From Nepenthes gracilis (lineage: Eukaryota; Streptophyta; Magnoliopsida; Caryophyllales; Nepenthaceae), in assembly GCA_033239525.1 (NCBI GenBank), contig BSYO01000026.1, forward strand, positions 5,642,001 through 5,706,000: a stretch of DNA of 64,000 bases, read 5' to 3'. The position numbers and the translations under genes were made by a program. The number at the start of each line of letters is the position of its first letter. Positions within the stretch are counted from its first letter, which is position 1. Below are positions 22,071-37,783 of the stretch, one piece after another. The notes below the pieces were generated by a model, which was not told where the DNA came from, made no database searches, and saw only the letters and a program-made list of their open reading frames with translations.

Positions 22071-23426
22071 TTTTACATTAAGGGAGCCGATTTCATTTTC
22101 ATCTTCAAAGGTGGCTGGTTTCATCTTTTTACAAGGGAAGGCCGAACTCAATTTTTCATTATGGGAAAAACCGAACTTGATTCTTCGAGCTTCTTTTAAA
22201 CATGGTTAACGGGGATTCATCTTTAAATCAATGATCAGAACAGATATCATACATTCCGTAACATATGCTCATCAAGAATCAGATATACTTGCAATGCAAA
22301 CATGTATATACTCACATTAAATCATGATCTTAAAACGAGGGGATAAACTTGCAATATTCTTAAAGCATGATCTCAAAAACAGAGCAGAGTACACTTGCAA
22401 TATTCTTAAAACATGACTTAAAAATCAGCGTCCGAGGTACACTTGCGATACATTCTTAAAGCATGAATTCAAAACCAGCGTCCGAAGTACACTTGCGATA
22501 TATTCTCAAAACATGAATTTAAAACCAGCGTCCGAAGTACACTTGTCTGATTGTCCACTCCAACTGCCTCAAAGTTCTTCCCTCCTTCTTCGCTCCTTAT
22601 TCTTCCTTGGCGCCAGAAACTCCCATTATCCCTCAACTAGGTCCGATATATAAAGAGGAGGGAGCAGATGGGTAAGTGGAGGTAGGTTACTTACTCCCAT
22701 ACTTGTTTGCAGACGGTAGGTGGGAGTAACTAGATTAGTTTACCTACTCCTTTTTCGTCGCCGCCTAGTTGGATTCTGATTGAAGTTTACTTTTGTCTTT
22801 AGTTCTATTAATTATTCCGGCCAATTGCTCCTTATTTATTGCCGATGTTGTCGGTCGACTCTCCAATTTCAGTCAACATCTCCAAATCCGATCAACTCTT
22901 CCAATCCGGTCAATATATTCTTCAGTTCCGGTTAACACCTTCAAATCCAGCCAATCCCTTTGAATCTGGTCAACATCTCCAATTCCGGTCAACTTTCTCT
23001 TATTATTCACTCCGTCCATCATCTTTTCATAAACTTCGGATTTCTTTTCCTTGCATCCACAATTCTACTCTGGTTTTATCAACACACCAGGCCGGACTTG
23101 ATTTCAGCTTAAGTGAAAGGCCGGACTGCTTTTACACTAAGGGGGGACGGACTTCTTCTTCCTCACACAAGGCCACTCCGGTCGTCAGGCCACTTCGGCC
23201 TCACTGCACACAATGCACTCCGGGCTTCAAGGCCACTCCGGCCTCACAAAACCACGCCGGACTTCAAGCTCATGAGACAATTTCTGATTTCAAAATATGC
23301 TCTAAAGCTGGTTTGGATTTCCTTAATACATTTTTCGAATAACCTTCAATTTTCCTTGATCCTTTGATTATTTCGACTCGATGACTGGGACTTTCTATGA
23401 CTTAGAATCTGGGTTGTCACACATCT

Positions 23427-24720
23427 CCTCCTATTCAAGACCCAGAGGCATGTCATCTACATATAATCCCTATAAATGAGGCTTTAGTCGCATGTGGCTC
23501 TTAGTAGATAACGATCTTCTATTATAATATACTAATATATGCTAAAATATATTATCTGATGAACATTCTTCTTTCCAAGTTCTTAGTTTCTTATTTCCTC
23601 AAAAAATTTTACTCTTAAATCCATAAATCTTTCATTTCCACTCTTTTTTGGAGAATAGTTCATAAGTCCTTTACTTAATTGTCGAATATCCTTCCTTGAT
23701 CCTTTTTTTCATAAAACTTATACATATATATATTTTTATATCTTTGTGAGATTGAGTCCTCACATGATCTTAATTTCATGTATAAATTCTTTTGGATCTT
23801 AAAAGAATTAGAAAATTCTTACCACATTAAGTCAAGTATAACTTTAGAACTTACAGATGATAAATTCTTTCACAAATGGTTCATAATGTGATTTTTAGAA
23901 CATACAAAATTAACATATCCATGATACATGCAATTAAATGTCAATTAATTACGTTTATGAGCTAGGGTTCAACTTTTCAAGTCTACATTATGCATAAATT
24001 TCAAAGAAAATGGGTGAAAATGCGCGTGGCACAGGTTATGGTTTTGTTAGAGATAAACTGTACAAAATATGAAAAATCGGATACCAAAATGATAAATTTT
24101 CATACTCAAGTCATGAGTTTTAATTATCTAAAACCAAATCATTTATAAATTCAAAAATTAACGGGTAAAAGTGCACGGGATTAGGGTTTCCATGCACAAA
24201 TACCGCATGAAATCACCAAAGTGAATACCAAATCATCAAATAATTATGCTCAAGACGTGAGTTTTATAAAATATATAAAAACGAAAATACCCGAGAGGAA
24301 CGGAACAAAAAATGCAACAAGAGAAAGAAAAGTATATGGGTGTACTTATCTCGATCCGATCTGTCACTTCTCTAATTGGCTTTAGTTCTGAATCCGACTT
24401 GGAAACCTCGATTTCTTCCTTCTCTCTTTTCTCCCTCATGCTCTCTCTATCTCCTTCGCGTGGAATGCCGCAAAAATGTCCGAAATAAAACACTCGCGGC
24501 CTTAAATATTGCAAGCTGGCGCTCGATCGCCAATTGGTGCACGGCGGCGCACCCGCCACTGGTTTCAACACCTGCCCATCGCCCGAGTGCCTGGCTGGCC
24601 TACCCCGCCGATTCATTCTATACTCTCTAAACCCAATTTTTTCTCATGAATTAAGTCAAATCTTGATTATATTAACTTACTTATCTTCTAATTACTACAT
24701 TTGATATCCGAAACCTCTCA
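23427..24720 (-). repeat. 5' LTR of the Tekay element, second part
   Basis: Resumes after the nested element's target duplicate, starting CCTCCTATTCAAGACCCAGAGG, and aligns to about 8876-10184. It ends GAAACCTCTCA, then the target duplicate TAAAC. The GC-rich block at 24515-24610 is diverged from its partner at 9975-10075. Confidence 0.92.
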
Positions 24721-24725
24721 TAAAC

Positions 24726-26460
24726 CATAACAAATAACAAAAAGTTATTATTATTTCTAATTATTAATACATCAAACTGAACCAATTCCTAAATCTATGT
24801 CTTGAATAGCCATTCCGTAATTCGATTATCTATATATGAGAAGTGGGTTTTCTAATCTGAAATTTCAACAAAATAAAAGTAAGATTGAGTCAATTATTCA
24901 ATAACAAAAATATATAACTTTTATATGTGGATATATATATCATAAGAATATGTTGGCATATAATATGATTACAATTTAAAAATAGTAATATTATTTCACA
25001 AATTCATCATGTATAATTCAGAACTAATATTCTATATATGCAAATGGTGCAAATGTATAAATATGTTCAAATTATACGAAAATATAGGAGACTATTATTT
25101 GGTAATGATCTCACAAATAAAGGATAAATATTAATATTTGAGTTATGATTACTTTCATATAATTAAAAGTTATATGTCACTATTCAAATCTCGCAGGTAG
25201 GCCATTTACATATAGCCCTATAGATATAGCTGAAAATCACTATTCTGACTTACGAATGATAAGTGTAACATTCGATTTATTAATAATATATTGGGATATA
25301 CCTAAATATATTTCATTAATGTTTTATAATAGTCTATATATAATCAAGCTAGAAACTCTATTCAAATACAAATATATTCTTAGATTTTTTTAATATTGGA
25401 GAAGATACACTTATTATCAAATTTATATTTTCATTCTTATTTCTTCAAATATATAATATGTAATAAAATCGGCATGTAAGAACTTTAACTTATATTTTAG
25501 AAACATGTAGGAATAAGATTATATAATTTTGTGAACATATATGATTATTATTATAGGATTTTTCTAATATTGGAGAAGATGCATTTATTTTCAAATTTAT
25601 ATTTTCATTCTTATTTTTTCAAATATATAATATGCAATAAAATCATTGGCATATAAGAACTTTAACTTGTATTTTAGAAACATGTAGGAAGAAGATTATA
25701 TAATTTTGTGAATGTATATGATTATTAATTTAACATAGTTATGGTAATTTTATTAATTCCTTTTCGATATAAAATGTGCATGAATGGTTAGTGAACACTC
25801 AAAGCATATAGAAGTATATATATTTAAGAATTGAAAACATGTAATAATAATATTGTAAAAATTTAGCACTTAAATATGATATACATGAATTCAATATTTA
25901 TGTTTCATAAAAATTTTATATAATTAGAATAAAATCACACGTATATAAAGCAATAATATTTTATATATAAAAATAGTATATGTATGAATATTTAAAATGA
26001 TAAATACTTAAAAATCTTAAAAACATTAGTCACAAATAAAAAATAGTTTGGTTATAGTTACCCTAATCTTAAATCTAAAAAAGATCTCTTAAATTTTATT
26101 TAGTTTTTCTCTTCTTCTTTTTTTTGCTTTTTCTCTCTGTTTCTCTTTTCTCTTTTTCTCTCTTTTCTTTGAAATCAGGTGCAAATGACTTAAAATTGAC
26201 CAAAATATTTATTTACAAAAAATTGGCACGAGTATGTCAGTTAGACGCATATCAGGCATCAAGCAAAATCCATATCATGTACGAGCATCTCTCAAGCATA
26301 TACCAGGCACTAACAAACTTTTTCAAATATATATGTACATTGATCAAATGTGTATCGAATGTATCCACTCAAATTAAAATATGCACGAGCTCTCCAGTCC
26401 CTCGTATTCAACCTTACTATCTAAAATACATATCTATGTGGGTCAAGTACTAATTAGGAG
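24726..26460 (-). repeat. Diverged LTR relic of Tekay type, AT-rich
   Basis: Several landmarks of the neighbouring Tekay LTR occur in the same order but strongly diverged: an AACAAAATAAAAGTAAGATTGAGTC segment (24868; compare 15348), a CTCGCAGGTAGGCCATTTACATATAGCCCTATAG segment (25190; compare 8880-8910), a CT-rich run (26100-26170; compare 9880-9920) and an AATTTATTATTAAC-like end. It ends before any recognisable internal region, so it could be a solo LTR or a truncated element. This is a comparison by eye of short matches. Confidence 0.5.
25382..25732. repeat. Tandem duplication of about 175 bp
   Basis: 25382-25553 and 25555-25732 share long matching runs, including AATATTGGAGAAGAT, ATTTATATTTTCATTCTTATT, TTTTAGAAACATGTAGG and TATATAATTTTGTGAA. 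Identity is roughly 90% by eye. It lies within the LTR relic. Confidence 0.88.
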
Positions 26461-26589
26461 TCACTCAACCTAATGTATTTCGGTCAGAAAATTAATATTA
26501 TCCAATACCTCTATTAACCTTAATAATTTTATCAGCTTAATTTAAATTAATTATCACTAAAAAATATTTTAAAATGTATACTTTGTAGT

Positions 26590-27010
26590 CATATATATAT
26601 ATATATATATATATAATTCTCAATCCAACTCTAGTATCACAATCCTTTTAATAGTTAAAATTATTTTTTTAAAAAAAAGAGATTAAGATACTACTTCAAT
26701 ATAATATTAAATTGTAATCATCTACAGCAAGAAAACTAATCTTAATTATTAAATCTATGAAAAAAATTTAATATTTAAAATTATGATTGAGTACTTATAT
26801 ATATATATATATATATATATAATTCTCAATCCAACTCCAATGTTACAATTTTTTTAATAGCTAAAATTATTTTAAAAATAATAAAAAATAAAGATTAAGA
26901 TATTATTTTAATATAATATGAAATTTTAATCCTGTACATTAAGAAAACTAATCTTAATTATTAAAACGTTGAAAAAAAATTTAATATTTAAAATTGTGAT
27001 TGAGTACTTA
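26590..27010. repeat. Tandem duplication of about 205 bp with AT microsatellites
   Basis: Each copy starts with an AT dinucleotide run (26594-26614 and 26798-26821), then ATAATTCTCAATCCAACTC, TTTTTAATAG..AAAATTATTTT, and AAGAAAACTAATCTTAATTATTAAA. The first copy ends with GATTGAGTACTTAT and so does the second. Confidence 0.85.
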
Positions 27011-27840
27011 TTGATATCAATTTATGAGTCATACGCAAAACCGAGGCTGTCACTGTTGCATGCCCTCCCGTCGAATGAACTTCAAAGACACAAGTAACTG
27101 CAAGCCCACGCTGTTTTCCGTACGCTAGCTGACTTCAGTAGGCAATAATTTCTTCTATAATTTTCTTCTCATACATAGAGAACACCCAATATAAAATTTT
27201 ATCAAAACTTATATAAATAATTTTATTTTGGGTTGTTATTTTGACGTGTGTGCCATGCCCACACTTGATCTCGACGTCGATCACGTCCGATAAGATATAA
27301 AATTTTCTTATTGTTATTGTATTTGAGTATTACTTCGTTTTAAAAGTAAGCTTTAAATTAAATTTTTATTTTAAATTTTTTTATAGGTCTAGAGAATTTT
27401 AATATTAATTATAGGCTATTATTTGATTAAAAATATTTTTAAATTTTATTTTATAATTTTTATGGGATTAAATTGATAATAAAATAAAAATTGAAAGTAA
27501 AATAAAACAATAAAAATACCATATCTATTGATTTGGATTGAAATTATGGAACGAATTTATAGAGAGCTTTCTTTTTTTTTTGGGTGGTTGGAAATTCTAG
27601 AGTTGGGAGTGGTTACTTTGTTGTATAACCCATATCGTTTGACACAATAATGTATATATATATATATCATAACCATTTTGTTGGTGTTGGAGGTTGCAAG
27701 TGGAAAAATAAATATGATTTTATTATATGTCTTATGAATATTTTTATTTGTTTATTCTTTAATTGATGATATGCATATATTCTTATAATACAAAAAAGTA
27801 TGATTAAAATAATGAGTTAAATTATATTTTAATTTCATTT

Positions 27841-27878
<38 letters not shown>

Positions 27879-29282
27879 TCTCAATTATTTTAAAAAATAA
27901 AAGGGTTGTATATTTAATATATCTATGACAAAGCCTAACTAAATCAATGGGGTGTGTTTATTTTATGAGTTATGGAGGCTCAATGCTAGATTGAGTTTTA
28001 ATATTAGATTATCTTATATTTTAAATTATTTTAAAAGTAATGAGGGGTGAAGGTTAAAAATATATTTCAATGTATCATATTAATATTAATATTAATGAAT
28101 GATATTATAAAATATCTTTATTTTAATGAAATAATAATGAAATGGGTATGGCAGAAGAGAGGCTAACGATGGGCAATCTTCCCCCCTCCATTGGTATGTA
28201 AAAAATATCTTAATACCTTTTCTTAATAAGTAATTTATCATATAAACTATAAAATATGAAAATATTTGTATAAATTCAAAGTTATAAAAAAGTTTGAAGA
28301 TTAATGTTAAATATGATTTAAACTCGTTTTGTAATATCAGTCCGTTTAAAAATCCAATTAAAAAATTTTAGTGTATAATTTAATATAAATTTTGAATAAT
28401 AGTTAGTAATAGTAGCACAAGACCGATTATGAGTCTATTACTTTCATGTGCTTTGTCTTTAGCTATATATATATGACGCTTTCGCATTAGGGTTTAATTT
28501 TTGAAAACTCATTTGTAGCTATTAAGCTTATATAACCCCAACTTTAAAAATAGTAAAAAAATCTATTTATTTATCTGTAATTTTTTTCTTATAATTAATA
28601 AATAATTATTATTATTAATTACTTGAATCTCTAACTTTTAGTTAAAAAAGGGTAATCTATTCGATACTCATTAGTTGTAGATTTTCTTTTTTTCCTTGAT
28701 TTATAAGACTAATAATCAAGCAATTGAGGTTGGATAAAATTTCAATTTGAATTAAAAATAGAGTAATCTAACCAAATGGTTTAGTTTTGATTTAAAGTAT
28801 TACAATTTTTTCAGGTTTTTGTTTGGTTTTTGATTTGATAGTTTCAATTTTAGGGTTATTTCACCCGACTAATATATATATTTATTTCAAATACAATAAT
28901 ACATATTATTAAAAATATAACTTTTTAAAGAATGCAATATGGTAAATATGTCAAAAATTTTCATACTTACGACACCAAAATATGAATATATGGCAACCAA
29001 AAAATAATATAGAAACCAATAAAAATAACAAAACAATAATCCAATACCTCTTTCTCCCCTCCTCCATCTCTTTCAAATTAAAGTTGAACTAGTGACGTGT
29101 TTGGCATGTAACAAATAACCAAGAAGTTGGGGGAAAACTCTCTTTATGTAATCATGTTAACCTCAAAAAGCAACCTCTTCTCCACTTCTATTTGTTAATC
29201 CTTTTGCAACTTATTTCGTCACTCTGTTTCCTTCCATAAATCTCTAATCTTTATCTTCCACTCTTTCCCATCCACCAATGAA
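27011..29282. other. AT-rich intergenic spacer upstream of the protease gene
   Basis: No coding sequence recognised. An AT microsatellite lies at 27845-27872. 27050-27130 is a less AT-rich patch of unknown origin. The last few hundred bases (about 29040-29282) presumably hold the protease promoter. Confidence 0.7.
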
Positions 29283-29283
29283 C

Positions 29284-29291
29284 TATATAAG
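29284..29291 (+). promoter_or_regulatory. TATA box of the KDEL protease gene
   Basis: CTATATAA followed by GGCC, about 60 bp before the ATG at 29349. A start site near 29315 would give a 5' leader of about 35 nt. The C-rich GATCCCCCACTCAC stretch after it is typical of a plant leader. Confidence 0.75.
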
Positions 29292-29348
29292 GCCATAGCT
29301 CGATCCCCCACTCACATATCAATCTTATAGAAAAACCCTCGAAAAACA

Positions 29349-32414
<3,066 letters not shown>

Positions 32415-32521
32415 GCTGGGTTCTTTGTGCATGTGACAATTATATCATGATATAATTCTCGTGAAATTTCGTGACTTCATTTCATGCATCTTGTAATGTA
32501 TTTGAAAGAATTTAAAGTCAA

Positions 32522-32527
32522 AATAAA
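32522..32527 (+). terminator. Poly(A) signal of the KDEL protease gene
   Basis: AATAAA 108 bp after the stop codon, in an AT-rich 3' leader of normal length. Confidence 0.65.
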
Positions 32528-32529
32528 AG

Positions 32530-33680
32530 TGCATTAATTTTAATTATCCTTTATACATAGTTAGTGAACGTAACATGATGCAGATGCCCGGTTGATTGAG
32601 TCGAAAGTTGGGTATATTACTTATCAAAACTTTTAACACAAATTGATTTAATACTGATTAAAAACTAATTCATAGTCTCACGTCAATTGAAACAAATCAC
32701 CCAAACCGTGAACGATTTTAATGATCTATTGTATTAAATTTATCAGTCTGAAGACTATATCGAACAAATTTCAAGTAAATATAAAATAATAATACTAATA
32801 ATATCTCAAATATATTTCAAAGAAGATAATAAATATAGTAACAAAAAATTAGTTCATGTCCCGCTATAATTGGAAACTACCAGATATTCAAATTATAATT
32901 TATAGACGAAAAACGGATTACCTGAATTTCACACGCTTACGACTATAGTCTATACCCATAAGTACAAAAGCAAGCACTCTTGTCATGACACATGGCCAAG
33001 GTATTGATGGTGACATAGCCAATTTCAACCATAACATTTATCTTTCCGATAATGACTCTTAAATCGATCCAAAATCTGACCTCATATACTAAAATTAATT
33101 CAAACATATAAGTATAAATAAAATATTAATTTTATTTTTTCATAATATAAAAATAATCTATATAAACGAAAGCTAATAGAAATTCGTATAAATTAAAAGA
33201 TGGTTTATTTACTTATTTTTTTATAATAAAAAAAAACTCTCTTTTCACTTTTACCGTTTAGTATTATTAGTTATTTTAAGGCATAACTGACCAATATAAT
33301 TCATGCATAAAATAAATTTAATTCTGTAAAGTAGAAATTGAATTTTTAATTATAGATCATTAATTTTTCTTATCAATTAAATTAATATATACTGCTTAAT
33401 TTAATTTTGAGATTATATAGATAAGTTAGCCTATCCCCTCTCTCTCTCCATAACTTCAACCCCACGTCCGCGCTTGTCCTTACTCGCTTTCCATGAGTTT
33501 CCGTCTTCACCTGCGAAATATTGATGTCAACCTTCACATTTAATAGTAAAAATTATTGGGATAGATAACTCCTTTATAAATAATATATTCTCTGTATATT
33601 TATATTTTTTGATTTATTGATTAGCCATAGAATTATGTCGGAGGCTCTGTTAGCTTATAATGTGATATATTATCATATTT
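32530..33680. other. AT-rich intergenic spacer
   Basis: No gene, repeat array or transposon end recognised. A short CT run lies near 33435-33450. Confidence 0.7.
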
Positions 33681-34560
33681 GTTAGAGATTTTTGTCTAAT
33701 TGATATCTTCTGTGACCATATATATTCTTGTATCAATGTCGGGTTGTGGGTTGTCTGGTTAAAGTTCGTTTTGTCCGTTCCGTCCTCTAGTCGCTCGAGC
33801 CGTCTGAAGCCCCCGCGCTCGCTACTCGCTCGAGCCGAAAAACCAGAGTGTACTTTGCTCGCATGGCGCTCGATACCCGCTCGAGCCGAAAATCCAGAAT
33901 GTACCCCACTTGCCTGGCGCTCAATACCCGCTCGAGCGCACGCAGGGTTTCTCTGAAAACCCTCCGTCCTCTCGCCGCGCGCTCAAGCGCCGGTCAAACG
34001 GGCAAATTTTTAAACGAAAATTTGGAGCCCTCTATAAATACATGTCTTATACTTTTGAAACCCTAAGCACGCCAGAGCCTCTGTTGATATCTTGTGGAAC
34101 CGTTAAACTTGAGAAGAAAGCCTTTCATGTTTCATTGATTTAGCTTCTCTTGAGAGCTTGAGAAAACCAAAAGTTATAACTTTGAACTCTATATTCTAAA
34201 GAGTTTTCTCATCACTTTTCCTTTTTCATTCAAACTTTTGTATCCTTCTACCTTCGTTGGAGACGTAGGTGCGTTGAAGAAGGAGACTCGATCGTGATTG
34301 GCAATTCAAGTGGTTCGAGGGAAGATTGACGTGAAAACCGGAAGGAGTCCGGTTCCGTTGTCGCGGGCAAATCCAAGGAGTTCCTTGATAGGGATCATGT
34401 TACGGGAGTAAGTCGGCTAGGTTAGCGCGTCGTTACCACCCGGTCTGTAAGTTGATTTTCATAGTACATTGCTTCCCTGGCCATTGAAGTTCGGAGTGCT
34501 TTTCTCGATTACCGTAGGTATCGAGTTTTTATTTCGTCACCAAAAAATCGTGTCTTTTTC
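33681..34560 (+). repeat. Probable LTR or retroelement fragment, GC-rich, unclassified
   Basis: A sharply GC-richer block in AT-rich surroundings. It begins with a TGTTAGAG start common in plant LTRs, contains 51-bp tandem repeats, then CTCTATAAATACATG (a TATA box at about 34030-34040), and a downstream stretch with AGACTCGATCG, CCGGAAGGAGTCCGG and a GTAAGT donor-like site (34446). The layout U3-repeats-TATA-leader is LTR-like. No second copy, no target duplication and no primer site could be confirmed, so it could be a solo LTR, a TRIM part or a non-coding gene promoter. Confidence 0.45.
33790..33940. repeat. 51-bp tandem repeats with CTCGAG cores
   Basis: GCTCGAGCCG recurs at 33828 and 33879 and, as GCTCGAGCGC, at 33930: exactly 51 bp apart each time, with the intervening AAA-CCAGA-TGTAC...GGCGCTC-ATACCC conserved. 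A partial unit precedes at 33793. The period is divisible by three, which keeps frames open across it. Confidence 0.9.
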
Positions 34561-35428
34561 ATTATTGCTCATAGTTATTTATATTGTGCATGCTTGTTAT
34601 TTCGTTAGTATCTAGTACTAAATATCCTTTACGTGTATCTGATATTTATATATACTGCTTCCACTATAATTTTAACGGGATCGAAACTTAATTGTTCACG
34701 TTAGCACAAAAAGGTGCTTTTTTAATATTAATAATATATCTAAAATATTTGGTTAATGATATTTTATTGATATATTTGGTTAAATGTCTTTTTTTGCGGA
34801 TAAGTCATTTATGACTCGTTTTCTATACATATAGTCTATTTTAAATAATATTATTGTTTTTTTAAATCTCAATGCAGCCCACACAAGGAGAATAGTTATA
34901 GGTAGATATAACGAGTATTGTTACTCTTATAAAGATGATAGTAGAGCTCACAATTGATAATCATGCTTGCTACATATGTTATTGCATTCATTTTATGATT
35001 TTAATTATATTGTTACTGTAATTGAAATTTTGCTTGAAAAAGACTTAATGGTAATATGATATTGATGATATTATAGAATTCATGTACTAATTAAATTGAT
35101 TATGTATTATGTTCTTTATTATTAATGATATTATAGAATAATATAATATTTTTTATGTACCATATAGTTTTATGGGCATAAAAGGCGATGAGAGATGGGA
35201 GAAAGAGTATGGGGCCGAATAGCACGCAATCGGGATGCTTTACCTCACCTTCAAGGTATAGCACCTGTATCTCGGCTTGATGGCTGCCAAACAAAAATAC
35301 CACGGCCTAAGATTTTTAATTAAAAATATTTAAAACAAAATTTTTTAAAAAATAAAAATCTTACAAGAGTAGAAATTGTATTTATCGGTTTGAAATTAAG
35401 GCATAGGAACTGCACCTCAAAGGCCAAA
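34561..35428. other. AT-rich spacer, nothing identified
   Basis: No coding or repeat signal that I can support. 35160-35300 is less AT-rich and contains a short minus-strand frame without known motifs. Confidence 0.65.
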
Positions 35429-37781
35429 TGTCATGCCCCCGATAACCTAACTTGCTATAAGGATTGAGTTTCTAAATTATATTAATTACGATTAATTAAA
35501 TTAATATAATTAAAATTGAGGTTAAAAGCTATAAAAAATTGGATCAAAGAGTAAAAAATTAAATTAAAAAAGTTTGGCTTGATACATGCTTGAGGCCTGC
35601 CTTCTGCCCAAAAACCATATTGCACCCCCCATGAGCTCGTCAAACTAGCGCTCGAGGTGTACCTTCAATAAAAAATCTAGATTGCACCCTCATTGAGGCT
35701 GCGCTTGACGCTTGCCCTCAGCTAGTCATCGGCGCAAGTATGCGCAAGTAAGTGGTGAATAGCATGCCCGACGTGTGCCTCGGCACCTAGGAGGCATTGG
35801 GCTCAAAGCGGTATTTCAGTAGGGCAGCACCCAAGGCCCACCTCGGTTCGCCCTAGGCGCAAAAATGGGGGTGTATAGGGCATAGAAGTGCCTTCGATGA
35901 ATGCTTCAGCGCGCCCTTGGTGTGGAATCTAGAACCTACTTAGTGGTGGGCTGCACTTGACCCGTGCCACGGGTTGAGTATAAATAGTGCCCGAGGATTT
36001 GAGAACTGCCATTTCTAGACAATGCAAGCAAAAGAGAGAGAGGCCGAAGGGAGAGAGAAGAAGAGAGAGAATGGCATCCGGTAGCTTAAATTAAGACGAT
36101 CGGAGTAAGGATTTTGTTAAATCAGTTTAAAATAAGTACACATTAAGCTCACTCTTTCCTTTGTTGTTATTTATTTTCGTTCTTTTTAAGTATTATTATT
36201 CTAATATTCGTCCAAGATAAGATTTTAAAATAAAAATATGAAAAATATACATATTTGCTAGTCTACCATGATTTTATAATGAAAAGTATCAAGAATTCAT
36301 ATTTAATTATCTATATCATATTTATGTGTATTATTTTAAAATTCTCTTTATATTTAGAAGTATAAAAATAATTTCTACATCTTTATATTTTATAATTGTC
36401 AGTCTAAAAGTATTATATGCTATTTGTATATCTAAAAATATATTGCACATTTAATTATATGATACATGTTTATTAAATTTGTATAAAAATTTTTAATTTT
36501 TTGCTACATGTTTTCCTATATAAATTTTATGTTTATGAAATTGATATGATAAAATTGTTTCTGACATTATGAAAAGAAAAAAAACTCTACAATTATATCA
36601 AGAAAAATATGACTGTTCTCCAAAAGAGTAAAAATTAAGAACTAAGAAGTGTAGAGTTTTTCTTAAGTAAAGGAAGTAAAGAACTTGACCAAGGATTATT
36701 TAACAGTTTGTATATTTTGATATCTCTTATTATATTATAATAAAAGATCGTTATCTAAAAGTTCATTACTGCAATGTGATTTTAGCCCCGTCAATAGAGA
36801 TAAATATAGATGACCCACCTTTGGGTCTTGAATATGATGTTAGGCCTTTGATTGTGTGGAGAAGGAACATAATTTAGGTTTTAATCGATCACTTCTTAAG
36901 CTAGTAAAGTCTATTGGTCATGATCTCTAAAGAAAATAAGTTTTAAATATCTTTGATGATTAAGACTAAAAAAGAATAAGATAAGAAACTAAAAAAAATT
37001 TGGATAAATATTCTGTTTATATCTTATGTCATTGTTTTTTATTATAATCTTTATTCAAACTGTTATATTTTAAATATAAAAATTATATATTTTTTATTAT
37101 ATACTGTGCCATATTGAGTATTTGGTCACTCTCTTACTATTTTACTAATCCTTCAAACGATTCTCATGAGTTTTTACGTGATTAGTAAAAGTGAAGATTC
37201 TTCACTTAGTTATACTTAAGGAGATATTATTTTTATTAACCTATATTTTTATACAGTATATACTGTACTTAACTGTTAGTTCTTAGTTTGATTTCAGTTG
37301 CAAATTGTGGTGGAATTGATGTGGCATTGTGGACAGTTTTGATGCGGCGTCGTAGATAGTTTTGATACTTAGGATGATATTGTATAGTTTGGTAACAAAT
37401 TTTATGTTAATTATGTATAGCAGTCTACAAATGTAAGAATGATATATCTCAGTAATGATTTTAATTTCGGATGAACAAATTTTATGGACATTTAGTACTT
37501 TTGCAGGTTGGTATATAATTGATTTGGTAATGAATAGACATCTTTCTTTAATAAAAAGCTGACTTCATATTATTTCAGGTTGGTATCAGAGTTACAAATG
37601 GGGTGACAATATATTTGGATCCTGTATATATTATTGTGTTGTTTATGTACAGCCGATCAAGGTATCGACAGGATAAACTCACGTCTGATTGGCCTATTTA
37701 TTTATTTATTGGTAAATTATAATAAAAAGATAACTAGTTATGATTATGATTAATGACGAGTTTAGGACATGATATGTCACA
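35429..37781 (+). repeat. 5' LTR of the plus-strand Tekay relic, 2353 bp
   Basis: Starts TGTCATGCCCCCGATAACC and ends GACATGATATGTCACA, directly before the primer site. The end matches the Tekay LTR end at 8070 read in reverse (GGACATGGTACGTCACA). A segment at 36725-36850 with GACCCACCTTTGGGTCTTGAA corresponds to the reverse of 8880-8960. The GC-rich block 35590-35990 ends in GTATAAATAG (35979-35988), a TATA-like box. Confidence 0.87.
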
Positions 37782-37783
37782 GG

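Larger units (their letters stand above)
15662..23421 (-). mobile_element. Nested LARD-like non-autonomous LTR element (7760 bp)
   Basis: Bounded by the perfect 5-bp duplicate CATCT at 15657-15661 and 23422-23426. Two direct LTRs (15662-19032 and 19437-23421) flank a core of only 404 bp, with an initiator-Met type primer site at the right end and a polypurine tract at the left end. This gives minus-strand orientation. No gag or pol is present anywhere. Very long LTRs with a short non-coding core fit the LARD class of plant non-autonomous elements, which rely on proteins from a related autonomous element. Non-repeat LTR stretches (for example 18380-18960 against 22820-23340) look about 95% identical, so it is clearly younger than its host. 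Confidence 0.93.
19437..23421 (-). repeat. Right LTR (5') of the LARD-like element, 3985 bp
   Basis: Starts TGTAACGGAACG and ends GTTGTCACA. It is the same sequence as 15662-19032 but 614 bp longer, mainly because array B is longer, while array A and the AATCGGTAC zone have many small deletions. Open frames at 20184-20895 and 21249-21841 are read-through of the arrays. Confidence 0.92.
8070..24720 (-). mobile_element. Tekay/Del-like chromovirus (Ty3/gypsy), minus strand, with nested insertion
   Basis: Bounded by the 5-bp direct duplicate TAAAC at 8065-8069 and 24721-24725. Both ends have TG...CA LTR termini. The minus-strand order is: 5' LTR (14864-15661 plus 23427-24720, split by a nested element), initiator-Met type primer site, gag, protease, reverse transcriptase, RNase H, integrase with a chromodomain-like tail, polypurine tract, 3' LTR (8070-10184). 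Without the insert it is about 8.9 kb. The two LTRs differ by roughly 15-20% in the stretches I aligned by eye, so the insertion is old. Coding frames carry several stops, so it is not autonomous as it stands. Confidence 0.93.

Noticed and set aside
33681..34560. Possible Cassandra-type TRIM
   Set aside because: I looked for the 5S rRNA-like segment that marks Cassandra LTRs and did not find it.
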